NCBI RefSeq assembly: GCF_010093345.1 | Contig: NZ_PDWT01000003.1 | Coordinates: 372,001 to 436,000 of the forward strand | Direction: 5' to 3' | Source: Pseudoxanthomonas yeongjuensis | GTDB lineage: Bacteria; Pseudomonadota; Gammaproteobacteria; Xanthomonadales; Xanthomonadaceae | DNA length: 64,000 nucleotides | Shown here: positions 28,375 through 36,943 of the stretch, in pieces | Position numbering within the stretch: the stretch's first letter is position 1 | Layout: each line of letters begins with the position of its first letter | Position numbers and translations under genes: made by a program | The notes under the pieces: generated by a model | What the model saw: the letters and a program-made list of their open reading frames with translations, nothing else | Databases searched by the model: none | What the model was told of the DNA's origin: nothing

Positions 28375-28934
28375 GCGCGGGCTCCGGCAAGGCGCCGACG
28401 GCTACGGCGCAGGAAAACGACGAGGGCGGCGGCCAGCAGCAGGCCCACCCCGAGCAACCACCAGCGCAGGTTGCCGCCGGCATGCGGGTGCGTGTCCGCG
28501 TTGACCACCAGGGTGCCGGGAACGATGTCGAAGTCGTCGCCCTTGGTCACGTTGAACGCCAGCGGATGTTTGCCCGGAACGGACAACGCTTCGATCAGCT
28601 TGGCGCTTTCGAAGCGGTACACGCCGGTGATCGGGTTGAACTTGGCCTTGTCCTTGATGCCGTTGAATTCGATTTCGACGTCGGCGCCGTCCACCGGCTC
28701 GTTGGTCTCGAAGACATTCATCATCATGGTCAGCGCGCCCTGTTCCAGGTGCGCGACGAACTCGAACAGCTCGCTGTAGCCTTCCGCACGCGGCCGACCG
28801 TCGGAGCTGGCGTTGCCGGCGGCGGGGCCGTCGAGATGCTCCCCGTTGGGGCCGTGCGCGCCCGGCGATGCCGTCAGCGACAGTGGCGATGCGAGCAACA
28901 GGCTCAGGAAAAACAGGCGTACAAGCGGTCTCAT
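28371..28934 (-). CDS. Small membrane-anchored protein of the metal efflux operon
   Basis: 187-residue protein of unknown family. Signal peptide (residues 1-21), then the tag [18 protein letters not shown] that is nearly identical to one in the adaptor. A beta-rich domain follows (about 50-145) with a Met cluster 'LTMMMNVFETNEPVDGADVEIEF' and 'GVYRFESAKLIEALSVPGKHPLAFNVTKGDDFD'. Near the C-terminus 'TNADTHPHAGG'-like His residues (DTHPHAGG) precede a single transmembrane helix (WWLLGVGLLLAAALVVFL) and a basic tail. Periplasmic with a C-terminal anchor is the likely topology. Met and His residues suggest a metal-handling role. Start ATG 28934 overlaps the outer-membrane factor stop as ATGA. 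Confidence 0.85.
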   Translation of the reverse strand: MRPLVRLFFLSLLLASPLSLTASPGAHGPNGEHLDGPAAGNASSDGRPRAEGYSELFEFVAHLEQGALTMMMNVFETNEPVDGADVEIEFNGIKDKAKFNPITGVYRFESAKLIEALSVPGKHPLAFNVTKGDDFDIVPGTLVVNADTHPHAGGNLRWWLLGVGLLLAAALVVFLRRSRRRLAGARA

Positions 28935-30226
28935 GGCAGCATTCCAATGACTTGCAAAAGGCGGGCGTGGGCCAGGCCGTGTTCGGCGTGGCGGCGTGCG
29001 AGCGAGGCGTCGGCTTCGGTGGAAGTGCGCAATGTGCGCAGCAGTTCGGCCAGGTCGATTTCGCCGGCGGCGAACGCGCGCTGCATCAGGCGCGAACGTT
29101 CGCCCAGCAACTGCGTGCGTTGGCGTTCGCTGTCGAGTTGCTGGTCGGCCAGCGCGATCGCCAATCTGGATTCTTCCAGTGCGGCGGCCTGGCGACTGCG
29201 CGCCAGGGTCAGTTCGGCCTGGCTGGCGTCCAGCTCGGTCTGAGCTTGCGCGCGCAGCTGGCTGCGGCGCGCACCCAGGCCCAGCGGCACGCGCAGCTCC
29301 ACGGTCAAGCTGTTTTCGCCTGGCAGGCCCGGGCCGGGAACCTCTTTCTTGGTGCCTATGGCCAGTTCCGGCGGCGTGCCCAGCGAACGGCGTACCGCGG
29401 TCAGCTGGCCTTCGGCGCGCTGCACCGCTTGCTCGGCGGCGGCCAGCACCGGCGGTGTACCGGCGTCGGCGACCAGCTTGTCCACATCGAGGTGCGATTC
29501 GTTTTCGATTTCGTTGGCGTCGGGCATTTCTTCCAGCCCGGTCAGCACGCGCCATTCGGCCTGGGCGGCACGCAGTCCGCGTTGCGCGTCGGCCCGTTCC
29601 GCTTCGGCCTCGAGCAAGTCGGCGCGCGCGGCCAGCGCATCGCTGCGCGCAAGATCGCCGGCGCCGACGCGGCGGTCGACGTCCTCGGCCAGTTTCTTCA
29701 TGAAGCCGACGCGGGCCTGCACCAGTTCCAGTTCGGCCTGGCGCACGGCGATGTCCCATGCGGCTTCGCGCACCTTGCCGGCCACTTCCAGTCGCGTCAG
29801 CGCGAGGTTGGCATCGGCCCAGCCGACATCGGCGCGCGCGGCGCGCAGCGCCGCACCGCGCTGGCCGGGCATCCACAGCGGCCAGCTCAGCGCCACTTCG
29901 GTTTCCCTGCCCTCGGCGGCGCGGCTGCCGCCGTACCACTCGCCATCGGTGCGCGTGTAGCTCAACGCCGGTTCGTCGGCGGCGAAACTGCGCGCGATGC
30001 GCCGACCGGTTGCGGCACGCACGGTTTCGCCTTCGGCACGGCGCGCCTCGGCGGCGCGCTGCCAGGCGGCATCCACCGCGCGCGCCAGGCCCGGCGTGCG
30101 GCCTTCGACCGCGAAAGCCGATGGCACGGTGGCCAGCATTCCAACCGCCAGCAGGATGCCTGCGCGCCGGCGATGCCGTGGCGGAAGCGAGGATCTGTTC
30201 ATGAGGAAATTCATGAGGAAATTCAT
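28931..30226 (-). CDS. TolC-family outer membrane efflux protein (CzcC-like)
   Basis: 431-residue outer-membrane channel subunit. The N-terminus is MNFLMNFLMNRSSLPPRHRR with three in-frame ATGs at 30226, 30214 and 30202, then a hydrophobic leader ending 'VPSAFAVEG'. Long coiled-coil helices with 'LTRLEVAGKVREAAWDIAVRQAELELVQARVGFM' and '[26 protein letters not shown]' give the alpha-barrel repeats of TolC proteins. ATG 30226 is preferred because AAGGA lies about nine bases upstream, and it overlaps the oxidoreductase stop as ATGA. The later ATGs lack such a site. Confidence 0.9.
   Translation of the reverse strand: MNFLMNFLMNRSSLPPRHRRRAGILLAVGMLATVPSAFAVEGRTPGLARAVDAAWQRAAEARRAEGETVRAATGRRIARSFAADEPALSYTRTDGEWYGGSRAAEGRETEVALSWPLWMPGQRGAALRAARADVGWADANLALTRLEVAGKVREAAWDIAVRQAELELVQARVGFMKKLAEDVDRRVGAGDLARSDALAARADLLEAEAERADAQRGLRAAQAEWRVLTGLEEMPDANEIENESHLDVDKLVADAGTPPVLAAAEQAVQRAEGQLTAVRRSLGTPPELAIGTKKEVPGPGLPGENSLTVELRVPLGLGARRSQLRAQAQTELDASQAELTLARSRQAAALEESRLAIALADQQLDSERQRTQLLGERSRLMQRAFAAGEIDLAELLRTLRTSTEADASLARRHAEHGLAHARLLQVIGMLP
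30200..30226. repeat. 12-bp tandem repeat creating three successive start codons
   Basis: On the minus strand ATGAATTTCCTC is repeated twice and followed by ATGAAC, encoding MNFL-MNFL-MN at the start of the outer-membrane factor. The first copy also contains the overlapping TGA stop of the upstream oxidoreductase gene. A unit gain or loss would keep the frame. Confidence 0.9.
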
Positions 30227-31518
30227 GAAAAACGGTCCTTGGTTCGATAGTAGGCGCCGACCAGCGGCAGGAACCACGGCGGGCCGAAATGGCCCGGAAT
30301 GGCCGGCCACGGCCGGCCGCCCCATGGGTTGTCCTGCGGCTCGCCAGCGAGGATCTTCGCCATCACCTGGCCCATGTGCACCGACATCTGCGTGCCGTGG
30401 CCGCTGTAGCCGGTGCTGTACCAGATGCCGTCGCGCTCGCCGGCTTGCGGCAAGCGGTCGCGGGTCATGTCCACCACCCCGCCCCAGCAATAGTCGACGG
30501 CGACATCGGCCAACTCCGGGAAGATGCCGAGCATGCCTTCGCGCAGGATCGGTGCGCTGCGCGCGTCCGACTTCGGCGAGGACATGCCGAAGTGCGCGCG
30601 TCCGCCGAGGATCAGGCGGTCGTCGTCGGTCAGGCGGAAATAGTGGTGGATGTTGGCTACCGTGGTGCAAGTGCGACGACGGGCGATGAGTTTCTGCGCG
30701 CGTTCGCGCCCCAGTGGCGCGGTCGCGATGATGAAGCTGCCCACCGGCACCATGCGCCGGCGCAGCCAGCCGAATTCGCCATAGCTGCCGTGGCGGCCGG
30801 CGCCACTGGCCAGCAGCACCTGCGTCGCCCGCACGGAACCGCGCGAGGTATGCAACACCGATGGCTTGCCGGCGCCGCCGTGTTCGATGCGTTCGACTTC
30901 GGCATCGAGCAGGATCTGTCCGCCCTTGCGCTCGACCGCCTCGGCCAGGCCGTTGGCGAAACGCCCCATGTGCATCTGCGCGCTGCGTTTGTAGACCAGG
31001 CCGCCGAAGAAACGGCCGCTGCAGATCTCCTCGGAACGCACGCGCGCGCCGTCCAGCAGTTCCACGTCGGTATCCACGCCGTCGGCGACCAGCCGTTCGG
31101 CGCTGCGCGCCAGCGCGTCGTAGTGGCCGGGACGCGTCGCCAGCTTCAGCTTGCCGTTGCGGGCAAAGCCGCAGTCGATGGCTTCCTCGCGCACGATGCG
31201 TTCCACGGTATCGACCGCATCGTCGTAAGCACGGTACCAGGCTCGCGCCTGTTCGATGCCGACCCGCGCGGCGAGTTCGCCGTAGTCGTGCGCCAGGCCG
31301 TTGTTGACGTGACCGCCATTGCGGCCGGAAGCCTCGGAGGCGACGCGATCGCCGGCCTCCAGCACCGCGACCCTCGCTCCGCGCGCCGCCAGCGCCAGCG
31401 CCGCGGAAAGCCCGGTGAAGCCGGCACCGACAATGGCCACGTCGACCGTATCCGGCCAATCGCTCTGCCGCGGTCCATACCGCGGCACGGTGTCCATCCA
31501 GTACGACTGCACCTTCAT
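30223..31518 (-). CDS. FAD-dependent amine oxidase (gamma-glutamylputrescine oxidase / DAO family)
   Basis: 431-residue cytoplasmic flavoprotein. 'VDVAIVGAGFTGLSAALALAARG' (about residues 26-48) is the FAD Rossmann motif; 'EASGRNGGHVNNGL' and 'GTQMSVHMGQVMA' near the C-terminus are DAO-family flavin contacts typical of PuuB/OrdL. These enzymes oxidise secondary or primary amines such as gamma-glutamylputrescine to aldehyde, ammonia and peroxide. No glutamylputrescine synthetase is nearby, so the substrate is open. ATG 31518 follows a GGTGGGG site; the frame extends 17 codons further without resemblance. Its stop overlaps the start of the efflux outer-membrane factor, which places it first in the efflux transcript. 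Confidence 0.85.
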   Translation of the reverse strand: MKVQSYWMDTVPRYGPRQSDWPDTVDVAIVGAGFTGLSAALALAARGARVAVLEAGDRVASEASGRNGGHVNNGLAHDYGELAARVGIEQARAWYRAYDDAVDTVERIVREEAIDCGFARNGKLKLATRPGHYDALARSAERLVADGVDTDVELLDGARVRSEEICSGRFFGGLVYKRSAQMHMGRFANGLAEAVERKGGQILLDAEVERIEHGGAGKPSVLHTSRGSVRATQVLLASGAGRHGSYGEFGWLRRRMVPVGSFIIATAPLGRERAQKLIARRRTCTTVANIHHYFRLTDDDRLILGGRAHFGMSSPKSDARSAPILREGMLGIFPELADVAVDYCWGGVVDMTRDRLPQAGERDGIWYSTGYSGHGTQMSVHMGQVMAKILAGEPQDNPWGGRPWPAIPGHFGPPWFLPLVGAYYRTKDRFS

Positions 31519-32114
31519 CGCCCCACCTTCCGATACCTCTAATGATCCGTCAGTTAGTGGATATGGCATCCGCCAAGCAGCCTGGTCGCAGCCGACCCCG
31601 CAACATGCCCCGGTCCACGCTTGTCACTAGCCGTGGACAAGAATGGATTGGAACACGTTGCCACGCAGACGATCTCCGCGATTGACGCCTCTTACGACAC
31701 GCGCATGCGTTTTTGCTTGCGGTCCGCAGCACGGAATGCCGGTCGCTCGCCAAAACGACACCGGCAATCGACGGATTGCATCGGCAATCGGTCGCCCACG
31801 ACCCGGGGAGCGAGCGGACCGGGGGAAATTGAACCGCCGCAAGGAGGCATCGATGCCGGCAGGAATAAATCCGGACAGGCGTGGGATGGCGGCACGGCGG
31901 CATGAAGACCGCGTCTTCCCATCAAAGGTCGGCGGGATTTGCTCCGCTTCGGCCTGGATCCGCGCGCAACATATACCGTCAGACAGCCCGGGCGCAGCGT
32001 AAGCTGCTGCTTTGTCGCCGCGGTCTTTGCCGCAACAAGAATGTCCTATAGGGTACGCATCCACGTGCGTATGGTGCTAACCGTTCGCCCTAGTCCGTCC
32101 GTCGATCGCAAGCG
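31519..32114. other. Divergent intergenic region between the oxidoreductase and GNAT genes
   Basis: About 600 bp with no convincing gene. It should hold both divergent promoters. A palindrome GCAATCGACGGATTGC lies at 31764-31779, and a second one at 32054-32071 is listed separately. Small frames here have no family resemblance. Confidence 0.5.
32054..32071. promoter_or_regulatory. Inverted repeat upstream of the GNAT gene
   Basis: TACGCA and TGCGTA, perfectly complementary, are separated by 6 bp, 43 bp before the GNAT start. A regulator dimer could bind there, perhaps the Lrp or AraC protein encoded downstream; nothing beyond symmetry supports this. Confidence 0.35.
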
Positions 32115-32996
32115 ATGAACAGCACACGCCACCCCCTCCCCCAGCCTGAGCAAGGCATCGAATACCGCGCCATGCGTGCCGATGACCTCGACGCGGCGTG
32201 GAATCTGTCATTGGATCTGCACTGGCCGCATCGGCCGCGCGATTGGTCCACCGCCTTGTCCCTGGGCGAAGGCATCGTCGCTACGGTCGATGGCCAATTG
32301 GTCGGCACCACGATGCGCTGGCTGTGGGGCGAAACCCACGCCACCATCGGCCTGGTCATCGTTTCCGGGCTGATGCGCGGCCGACGCATCGGCAGCGCGC
32401 TGATGAACCGGATTCTGGAAGGCCTGGAAGACCGCATCGTCTCCCTGCATGCCACCGAAGAAGGCCGCGGCCTGTACGAACGCATGGGCTTCGTCCGCAC
32501 CGGCGAGATCCGCCAGCACCAGGGTGTCGCCAGCAACGCGCCATTGATCGCGCTGGACGAAGGCTGGCGCCTGCGTCCGCTGGACAACAGCGACGAGCCG
32601 GCGTTGTTCGAACTCGACAGGCAGGCGCGTGGCTGGGAGCGGCCGCAGTTGCTGCGTACCTGGCTGGACACCTCCGAACGGGTCATGGTGCTGGATCACG
32701 ACGGCACGCTGGATGGTTTTGCGTTCCTGCGCCGCTTCGGGCGCGGCGTGGTCGTCGGCCCGGTCGTCGCTTCGAACGATATCGGCGCACGCGCCTTGAT
32801 CGGACACCTGATCGGCGCCGCGGGAGGCCGTTTCGTCCGTATCGATCTCGATTACGATTCCGGCCTCACTACCTGGATGGAAGAGCTGCAGTTGCAGCGC
32901 GCGGGCACCGTGACCGCGATGACCCGCGCCCCCCTGCCCCCCCGCGATGCGGGCGGCGCGCGCCTGTTCGCGCTGGCGTCCCAGGCGCTGGGTTAG
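32115..32996 (+). CDS. GNAT-family acetyltransferase
   Basis: 293-residue protein with an N-terminal GNAT domain (about 15-135). 'IEYRAMRADDLDAAWNLSLDLHWPH' is the opening, 'LVIVSGLMRGRRIGSALMNRIL' carries the acetyl-CoA loop (RxxRIG) and 'GRGLYERMGFVRTGEI' is the closing motif. A second, weaker GNAT-like half follows (about 145-290). It probably acetylates an amine. It heads the plus-strand cluster that includes a class III aminotransferase and an amine dehydrogenase, so an acyl-polyamine or acyl-amino-acid route is possible. The downstream aminotransferase starts 148 bp later. Confidence 0.8.
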   Translation: MNSTRHPLPQPEQGIEYRAMRADDLDAAWNLSLDLHWPHRPRDWSTALSLGEGIVATVDGQLVGTTMRWLWGETHATIGLVIVSGLMRGRRIGSALMNRILEGLEDRIVSLHATEEGRGLYERMGFVRTGEIRQHQGVASNAPLIALDEGWRLRPLDNSDEPALFELDRQARGWERPQLLRTWLDTSERVMVLDHDGTLDGFAFLRRFGRGVVVGPVVASNDIGARALIGHLIGAAGGRFVRIDLDYDSGLTTWMEELQLQRAGTVTAMTRAPLPPRDAGGARLFALASQALG

Positions 32997-33144
32997 GACC
33001 TCCGCCGTGCGGCACAGCGCCGCATCTTCTTCCGGCAGCACAGAAACAACAGCATGCGCAGGCCCGGGGCGCCGTCGCGACGGCACGTAACGCCATCGCG
33101 GTAATCCTACTCTGTAGGCACTATCCCCGATCAGGTTTCAGGTC

Positions 33145-34593
33145 ATGCAACATGCGACTCCCGCTCCGATCGTCATCGAAGCTCCCGCCGACCCGTCGGC
33201 AGCGCAAGGGCAATCCGCGCTGCAGTCGCTGCGCGCCCTGGACCGCGAGCATCTGATCCATCCCGTCTCCGCCTGGCGCGCCCACGAGCGACGCGGCGTG
33301 ACGGTGCTGGAATCCGGCCACGGCTGCACCCTGCGCGACGCCGACGGCAACGAACTGCTCGATGCCTTCGCCGGCTTGTGGTGCGTCAATATCGGTTACG
33401 GGCAGCAGAGCGTGATCGACGCGGCGACCGAGCAATTGCGCAAGCTGCCCTATGCGACGGGCTATTTCTCGTTCGGCAGCGAACCGGCGATCCGCCTGGC
33501 CAGGAAGCTGGTCGAGATCAGCCCCGCATCGCTGCGCCACGTGTACTTCAGTGGCGGCGGATCGGACGCGGTCGATGCGGCCGTGCGCCTGATCGTGCAG
33601 TACTGGAACAGCATGGGTCGCCCGCACAAGAAGCACTTCATCGCCCTGCAGCGCGGCTACCACGGTTCGTCTTCCACCGGCGCCGGCCTGACCGCGCTGA
33701 CCGCATTCCATCGCGGTTTCGACCTGCCGCTGCCGACGCAGCACTACATCCCCTCGCCCAATCCGTATCGCAGCGCCGAATCCGATCCGCAGGCGGTCAT
33801 CGCCGCCTCGGTCGCCACGCTGCGCGCCAAGGTGGCGGAACTGGGCGCCGACAACGTGGCCGCGTTCTTCTGCGAACCCATCCAGGGTTCGGGCGGCGTG
33901 ATCATTCCGCCGAAAGGCTGGCTGAAGGCGATGCAGGACGCCGCGCGCGAACTGGACATCCTGTTCGTCGTCGACGAAGTCATCACCGGCTTCGGCCGCA
34001 CCGGGCCGATGTTCGCCTGCGATGCCGAAGGCGTGGAACCGGACCTGATGACCCTGGCCAAGGGCCTGACCGCAGGCTACATCCCGATGGGCGCGACCCT
34101 GCTGTCGGACAAGGTATACGCCGGCATCGCCGACCACACGCCGCCCGGCGCGGTCGTCGGCCACGGCGCGACCTATTCGGGTCACCCGGTCGCCGCCGCG
34201 GTCGCCCTGGAAGTGATTCGCCTGTACCAGGAAGGCGGATTGCTGGCGAACGGGGAAAAGGTCGCCGCGCATTTCGGCAGGGCGCTGGACGGCCTCGCCG
34301 ACCACCCGCTGGTGGGCGAAGTGCGCTACCGTGGATTGCTTGGCGCGATCGAACTGGTCAGCGACAAGGCCGGCAAGCAGGGCTTCGATCCGAAGCTGGG
34401 CCTGGCCGACAAGATCGGCGAAATCGCCTATCGCAACCGGCTGGTGTTCCGCTCCTTCTCGGACCAGATCCTCGGTTTCGCGCCCGCGCTGTGCATCACC
34501 GAGGCGGAATGCGAATTGCTCGGCCAGCGTCTGCGCCACGTCCTCGACGAGGTACTCGCGCTGCCGGAAGTGCGCGCGGCGCTGAAGGCCTGA
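33145..34593 (+). CDS. Class III (omega) aminotransferase, putrescine/diamine type
   Basis: 482-residue PLP enzyme of the aspartate-aminotransferase-family class III group. The cofactor lysine is Lys306 in 'MTLAKGLTAGYIPMGA', with the PLP-contacting Asp near residue 276 in 'FVVDEVITGFGRTGPMFA'. 'YFSGGGSDAVDAAVRLIVQYW' and 'GATYSGHPVAAAVALEVI' are typical of SpuC-like putrescine:pyruvate and related diamine aminotransferases. It moves a terminal amino group of a diamine or omega-amino acid, giving an aldehyde for the dehydrogenases in the window. An N-terminal extension of about 20 residues is unremarkable. The substrate is inferred from the subfamily. Confidence 0.87.
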   Translation: MQHATPAPIVIEAPADPSAAQGQSALQSLRALDREHLIHPVSAWRAHERRGVTVLESGHGCTLRDADGNELLDAFAGLWCVNIGYGQQSVIDAATEQLRKLPYATGYFSFGSEPAIRLARKLVEISPASLRHVYFSGGGSDAVDAAVRLIVQYWNSMGRPHKKHFIALQRGYHGSSSTGAGLTALTAFHRGFDLPLPTQHYIPSPNPYRSAESDPQAVIAASVATLRAKVAELGADNVAAFFCEPIQGSGGVIIPPKGWLKAMQDAARELDILFVVDEVITGFGRTGPMFACDAEGVEPDLMTLAKGLTAGYIPMGATLLSDKVYAGIADHTPPGAVVGHGATYSGHPVAAAVALEVIRLYQEGGLLANGEKVAAHFGRALDGLADHPLVGEVRYRGLLGAIELVSDKAGKQGFDPKLGLADKIGEIAYRNRLVFRSFSDQILGFAPALCITEAECELLGQRLRHVLDEVLALPEVRAALKA

Positions 34594-34679
34594 TCGGACA
34601 TCTCCAGCGGTCATGGACGTTGACCTATTCGCTTCCCATAAACAGAATCATCGGCGTCCAATCTTCTCAGGCAACCAAC

Positions 34680-35174
34680 GTGGTCAATCTCTTCAAGCTG
34701 GACCGCATCGATCTGCGCATCCTGGCCCATCTGCAGAAGAACGGCCGGATCACCAACGTCGAACTCTCCAACGCCGTGTGCCTGTCGCCCAGCCCCTGCC
34801 TGGTCCGGGTCAAGCGGCTGGAGCAGGCCGGCTACATCACCAACTATTCGGCGCACATCGACCTGGCCAAGCTCGGCGACGTGCTGACGGTGTTCACCCA
34901 GGTCACTCTCTCCGATCACCATGCCGAGGACTTCAGCCGCTTCGAGAGGTCCATCCGCCTGGTCGACGAAGTGATCGAGTGCCACCTGGTCAGCGGCGGC
35001 TACGACTACCTGCTCAAGTTCGTCGTCCGCGGCGTCAACCACTACCAGACGCTGATGGAAGAGCTGCTGGAACGCAACCTCGGCATCGAGAAGTACTTCA
35101 GCTACATCGTCATCAAGACGCCCTTCATCAAATCCCACTTGCCGATCGAACAGTTGTTCAGCCAACACCTCTAG
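34680..35174 (+). CDS. Lrp/AsnC family transcriptional regulator
   Basis: 164 residues with this start. The winged helix 'DRIDLRILAHLQKNGRITNVELSNAVCLSPSPCLVRVKRLE' precedes the RAM ligand-binding domain with 'VIECHLVSGGYDYLLKFVVRG'. No ATG is available in frame: GTG 34680 (VVNLFKLDRIDLRIL) gives the common family start and follows CAGG; TTG 34620 would add 20 residues. Such regulators respond to an amino acid and control nearby catabolic genes. The gene sits between the aminotransferase and the iron-sulphur dehydrogenase subunit genes, so it probably regulates them. Confidence 0.87.
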   Translation: MVNLFKLDRIDLRILAHLQKNGRITNVELSNAVCLSPSPCLVRVKRLEQAGYITNYSAHIDLAKLGDVLTVFTQVTLSDHHAEDFSRFERSIRLVDEVIECHLVSGGYDYLLKFVVRGVNHYQTLMEELLERNLGIEKYFSYIVIKTPFIKSHLPIEQLFSQHL

Positions 35175-35180
35175 CCTTCC

Positions 35181-35552
35181 ATGACTCAGCCCAGTCCGAA
35201 CCCCAGGCCGCGATTCGTCCGCTTGTCGGAAACCGATCGCCCCACCATGAGTTTCTTCCTCGATGGTGAGCCGGCGTCGGCACTGCAAGACGACACCCTG
35301 CTGGTGGCGGTGCTGCAGAACCGCGGCAGCGTGCGCGCTTCGGAATTCGGCGACGGCAAGCGCGCCGGTTTCTGCCTGATGGGCGCCTGCCAGGATTGCT
35401 GGATCTGGGACGGCGCCGGCAAACGCGTGCGCGCATGCTCCACTCCGCTCGCCGAGGGCATGACGGTGTTCACCCATCCCCCGCACGACGACTGGAGCCT
35501 GATGACCGCCTTCTCCGCGCACCTGCAGGCCGGCGAAAAGGATTTCCCGTGA
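35181..35552 (+). CDS. (2Fe-2S) subunit of an FAD-dependent amine/imino-acid dehydrogenase
   Basis: 123-residue ferredoxin-like subunit. 'FCLMGACQDCWIW' followed by 'RACSTPL' gives the four cysteines of a plant-type 2Fe-2S cluster (Cys-x4-Cys-x2-Cys ... Cys). It resembles the gamma subunit of D-hydroxyproline dehydrogenase and the HcnA subunit of hydrogen cyanide synthase. It overlaps the next gene by 4 bp (GTGA), coupling it to the two FAD subunits. It carries electrons from substrate flavin to an acceptor. Confidence 0.88.
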   Translation: MTQPSPNPRPRFVRLSETDRPTMSFFLDGEPASALQDDTLLVAVLQNRGSVRASEFGDGKRAGFCLMGACQDCWIWDGAGKRVRACSTPLAEGMTVFTHPPHDDWSLMTAFSAHLQAGEKDFP

Positions 35553-36943
35553 GCGCCGCGCCGCGCATCATCGTGGTCGGCGCCGGCCCTGCCGGCGTGC
35601 GCGCCGCGCAGGCGCTGGTGGAAGCGGGCATTCGTCCGGTCGTCATCGACGAAGGCCAGCGTTCCGGCGGCCAGGTCTATCGCCGCCAGCCGGAAGGCTT
35701 CACCCGCAGCTACACGAAGCTGTACGGCAGCGAGGCCGGCAAGGCCGAATCGGTGCATCGCGATTTCGACGCCCTGCGCGAGCGCATCGACTACCGGCCC
35801 GACACGCTGGCCTGGAACCTGTCGGCCGGTGTCCTGCATGTCGTGCAGGACGGACGCGCGGCCAACCTGCCGTTCGATGCATTGCTCGTCTGCTGCGGCG
35901 CCACCGACCGGCTGATGCCGGTGCCCGGCTGGAACCGGGCCGGCTGCTACAGCCTGGGCGCATCGCAGATCGCACTGAAGGCGCAGGCCTGCGCGATCGG
36001 TTCGCAAGTCGTATTCATGGGCAGCGGGCCGCTGCTGTACCTGGTCGCCAGCCAGTACGTCGCCGCCGGCGCGACGGTCGTCGCCGTGCTCGACACGGCG
36101 CCGAAATACCCGTCGCTTGCGGCGCTGCGCGGACTTTTCGCACGCCCATCGCTGGCCCTGCGCGGACTGGGCCTGATCCGCGACCTGCGCAAGGCCGGGG
36201 TGGTCCTGCGCAAGGAAGTCGTGCCGCTGCGCATCGAAGGCGACGCGGAATCCGGCGTCAGCGCGGTGGTGGTGCGCAGTCCGCACGGCGAAGAACGCTT
36301 CGCCTGCGACGCAGTCGGCATGGGCTGGCATCTGCGCAGCGAATCCCAGCTCGCCGACCTGGGCCGTTGCGAATTCGTCTTCGACCGGGTCAGCCGGCAA
36401 TGGCTGCCGAAGGCGGACGCCGATGGCCGCAGCAGCGTGTCCGGCATCTATCTCGCCGGCGACGGAGTGCGCATCCTCGGCGCGGACGGTGCCGAAGCGG
36501 CCGGACGCCTGGCGGCGCTGGCCGCCTTGGCCGACCTGGATGTCGCCGGCGCCAGGACGCGTTACCAAGCCGAAGCGCCTTCGCTGCATGCGACGTTGCG
36601 CATCATGGCGCGCTTCCGCGAAGGGCTGGCGCGCGCTTTCCCGTGGCCGCACCAGTACGCCGCGCGACTGCCGGACGACACCGTGGTCTGCCGTTGCGAA
36701 GTGATCAGCGCCGGCGAACTGCGCAGTTGCGTGGGCGACAAGGAAGCGCACGAAGTCAATCGCGCCAAGGCCTTCAGCCGGGTCGGCATGGGCCGTTGCC
36801 AGGGCCGCTACTGCGGCCACGCATCCGCCGAGATCATCGCCGCCGCCAGCGGCCTGCCGGTCGAAGCGGTGGGCCGCATCCGCACGCAGGCGCCGGTGAA
36901 GCCGCTGCAGATGGACACGCTGGAAGCGGAGCCGAACCGATGA
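35549..36943 (+). CDS. NAD(P)/FAD-dependent oxidoreductase subunit with C-terminal 2Fe-2S domain
   Basis: 464-residue flavoprotein. 'RIIVVGAGPAGVRAAQALVEAG' (residues 6-27) is the FAD site and 'QVVFMGSGPLLYLVASQYVAAGA' a second nucleotide site. A C-terminal Fer2_BFD-like domain shows 'CRCEVISAGEL' and 'GRCQGRYC'. It matches HcnB or the alpha subunit of D-hydroxyproline dehydrogenase and opine oxidases. The start GTG 35549 overlaps the previous stop; the longer frame begins inside the 2Fe-2S gene. With its neighbours it forms a heterotrimer oxidising an N-alkyl amino acid or cyclic imino acid. The precise substrate is not indicated. Confidence 0.88.
   Translation: MSAAPRIIVVGAGPAGVRAAQALVEAGIRPVVIDEGQRSGGQVYRRQPEGFTRSYTKLYGSEAGKAESVHRDFDALRERIDYRPDTLAWNLSAGVLHVVQDGRAANLPFDALLVCCGATDRLMPVPGWNRAGCYSLGASQIALKAQACAIGSQVVFMGSGPLLYLVASQYVAAGATVVAVLDTAPKYPSLAALRGLFARPSLALRGLGLIRDLRKAGVVLRKEVVPLRIEGDAESGVSAVVVRSPHGEERFACDAVGMGWHLRSESQLADLGRCEFVFDRVSRQWLPKADADGRSSVSGIYLAGDGVRILGADGAEAAGRLAALAALADLDVAGARTRYQAEAPSLHATLRIMARFREGLARAFPWPHQYAARLPDDTVVCRCEVISAGELRSCVGDKEAHEVNRAKAFSRVGMGRCQGRYCGHASAEIIAAASGLPVEAVGRIRTQAPVKPLQMDTLEAEPNR

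Noticed and set aside
31630-32064. Small frames upstream of the GNAT gene
   Set aside because: Mutually overlapping on both strands, Arg/Cys/Ser-rich, no ribosome sites and no similarity to known proteins.
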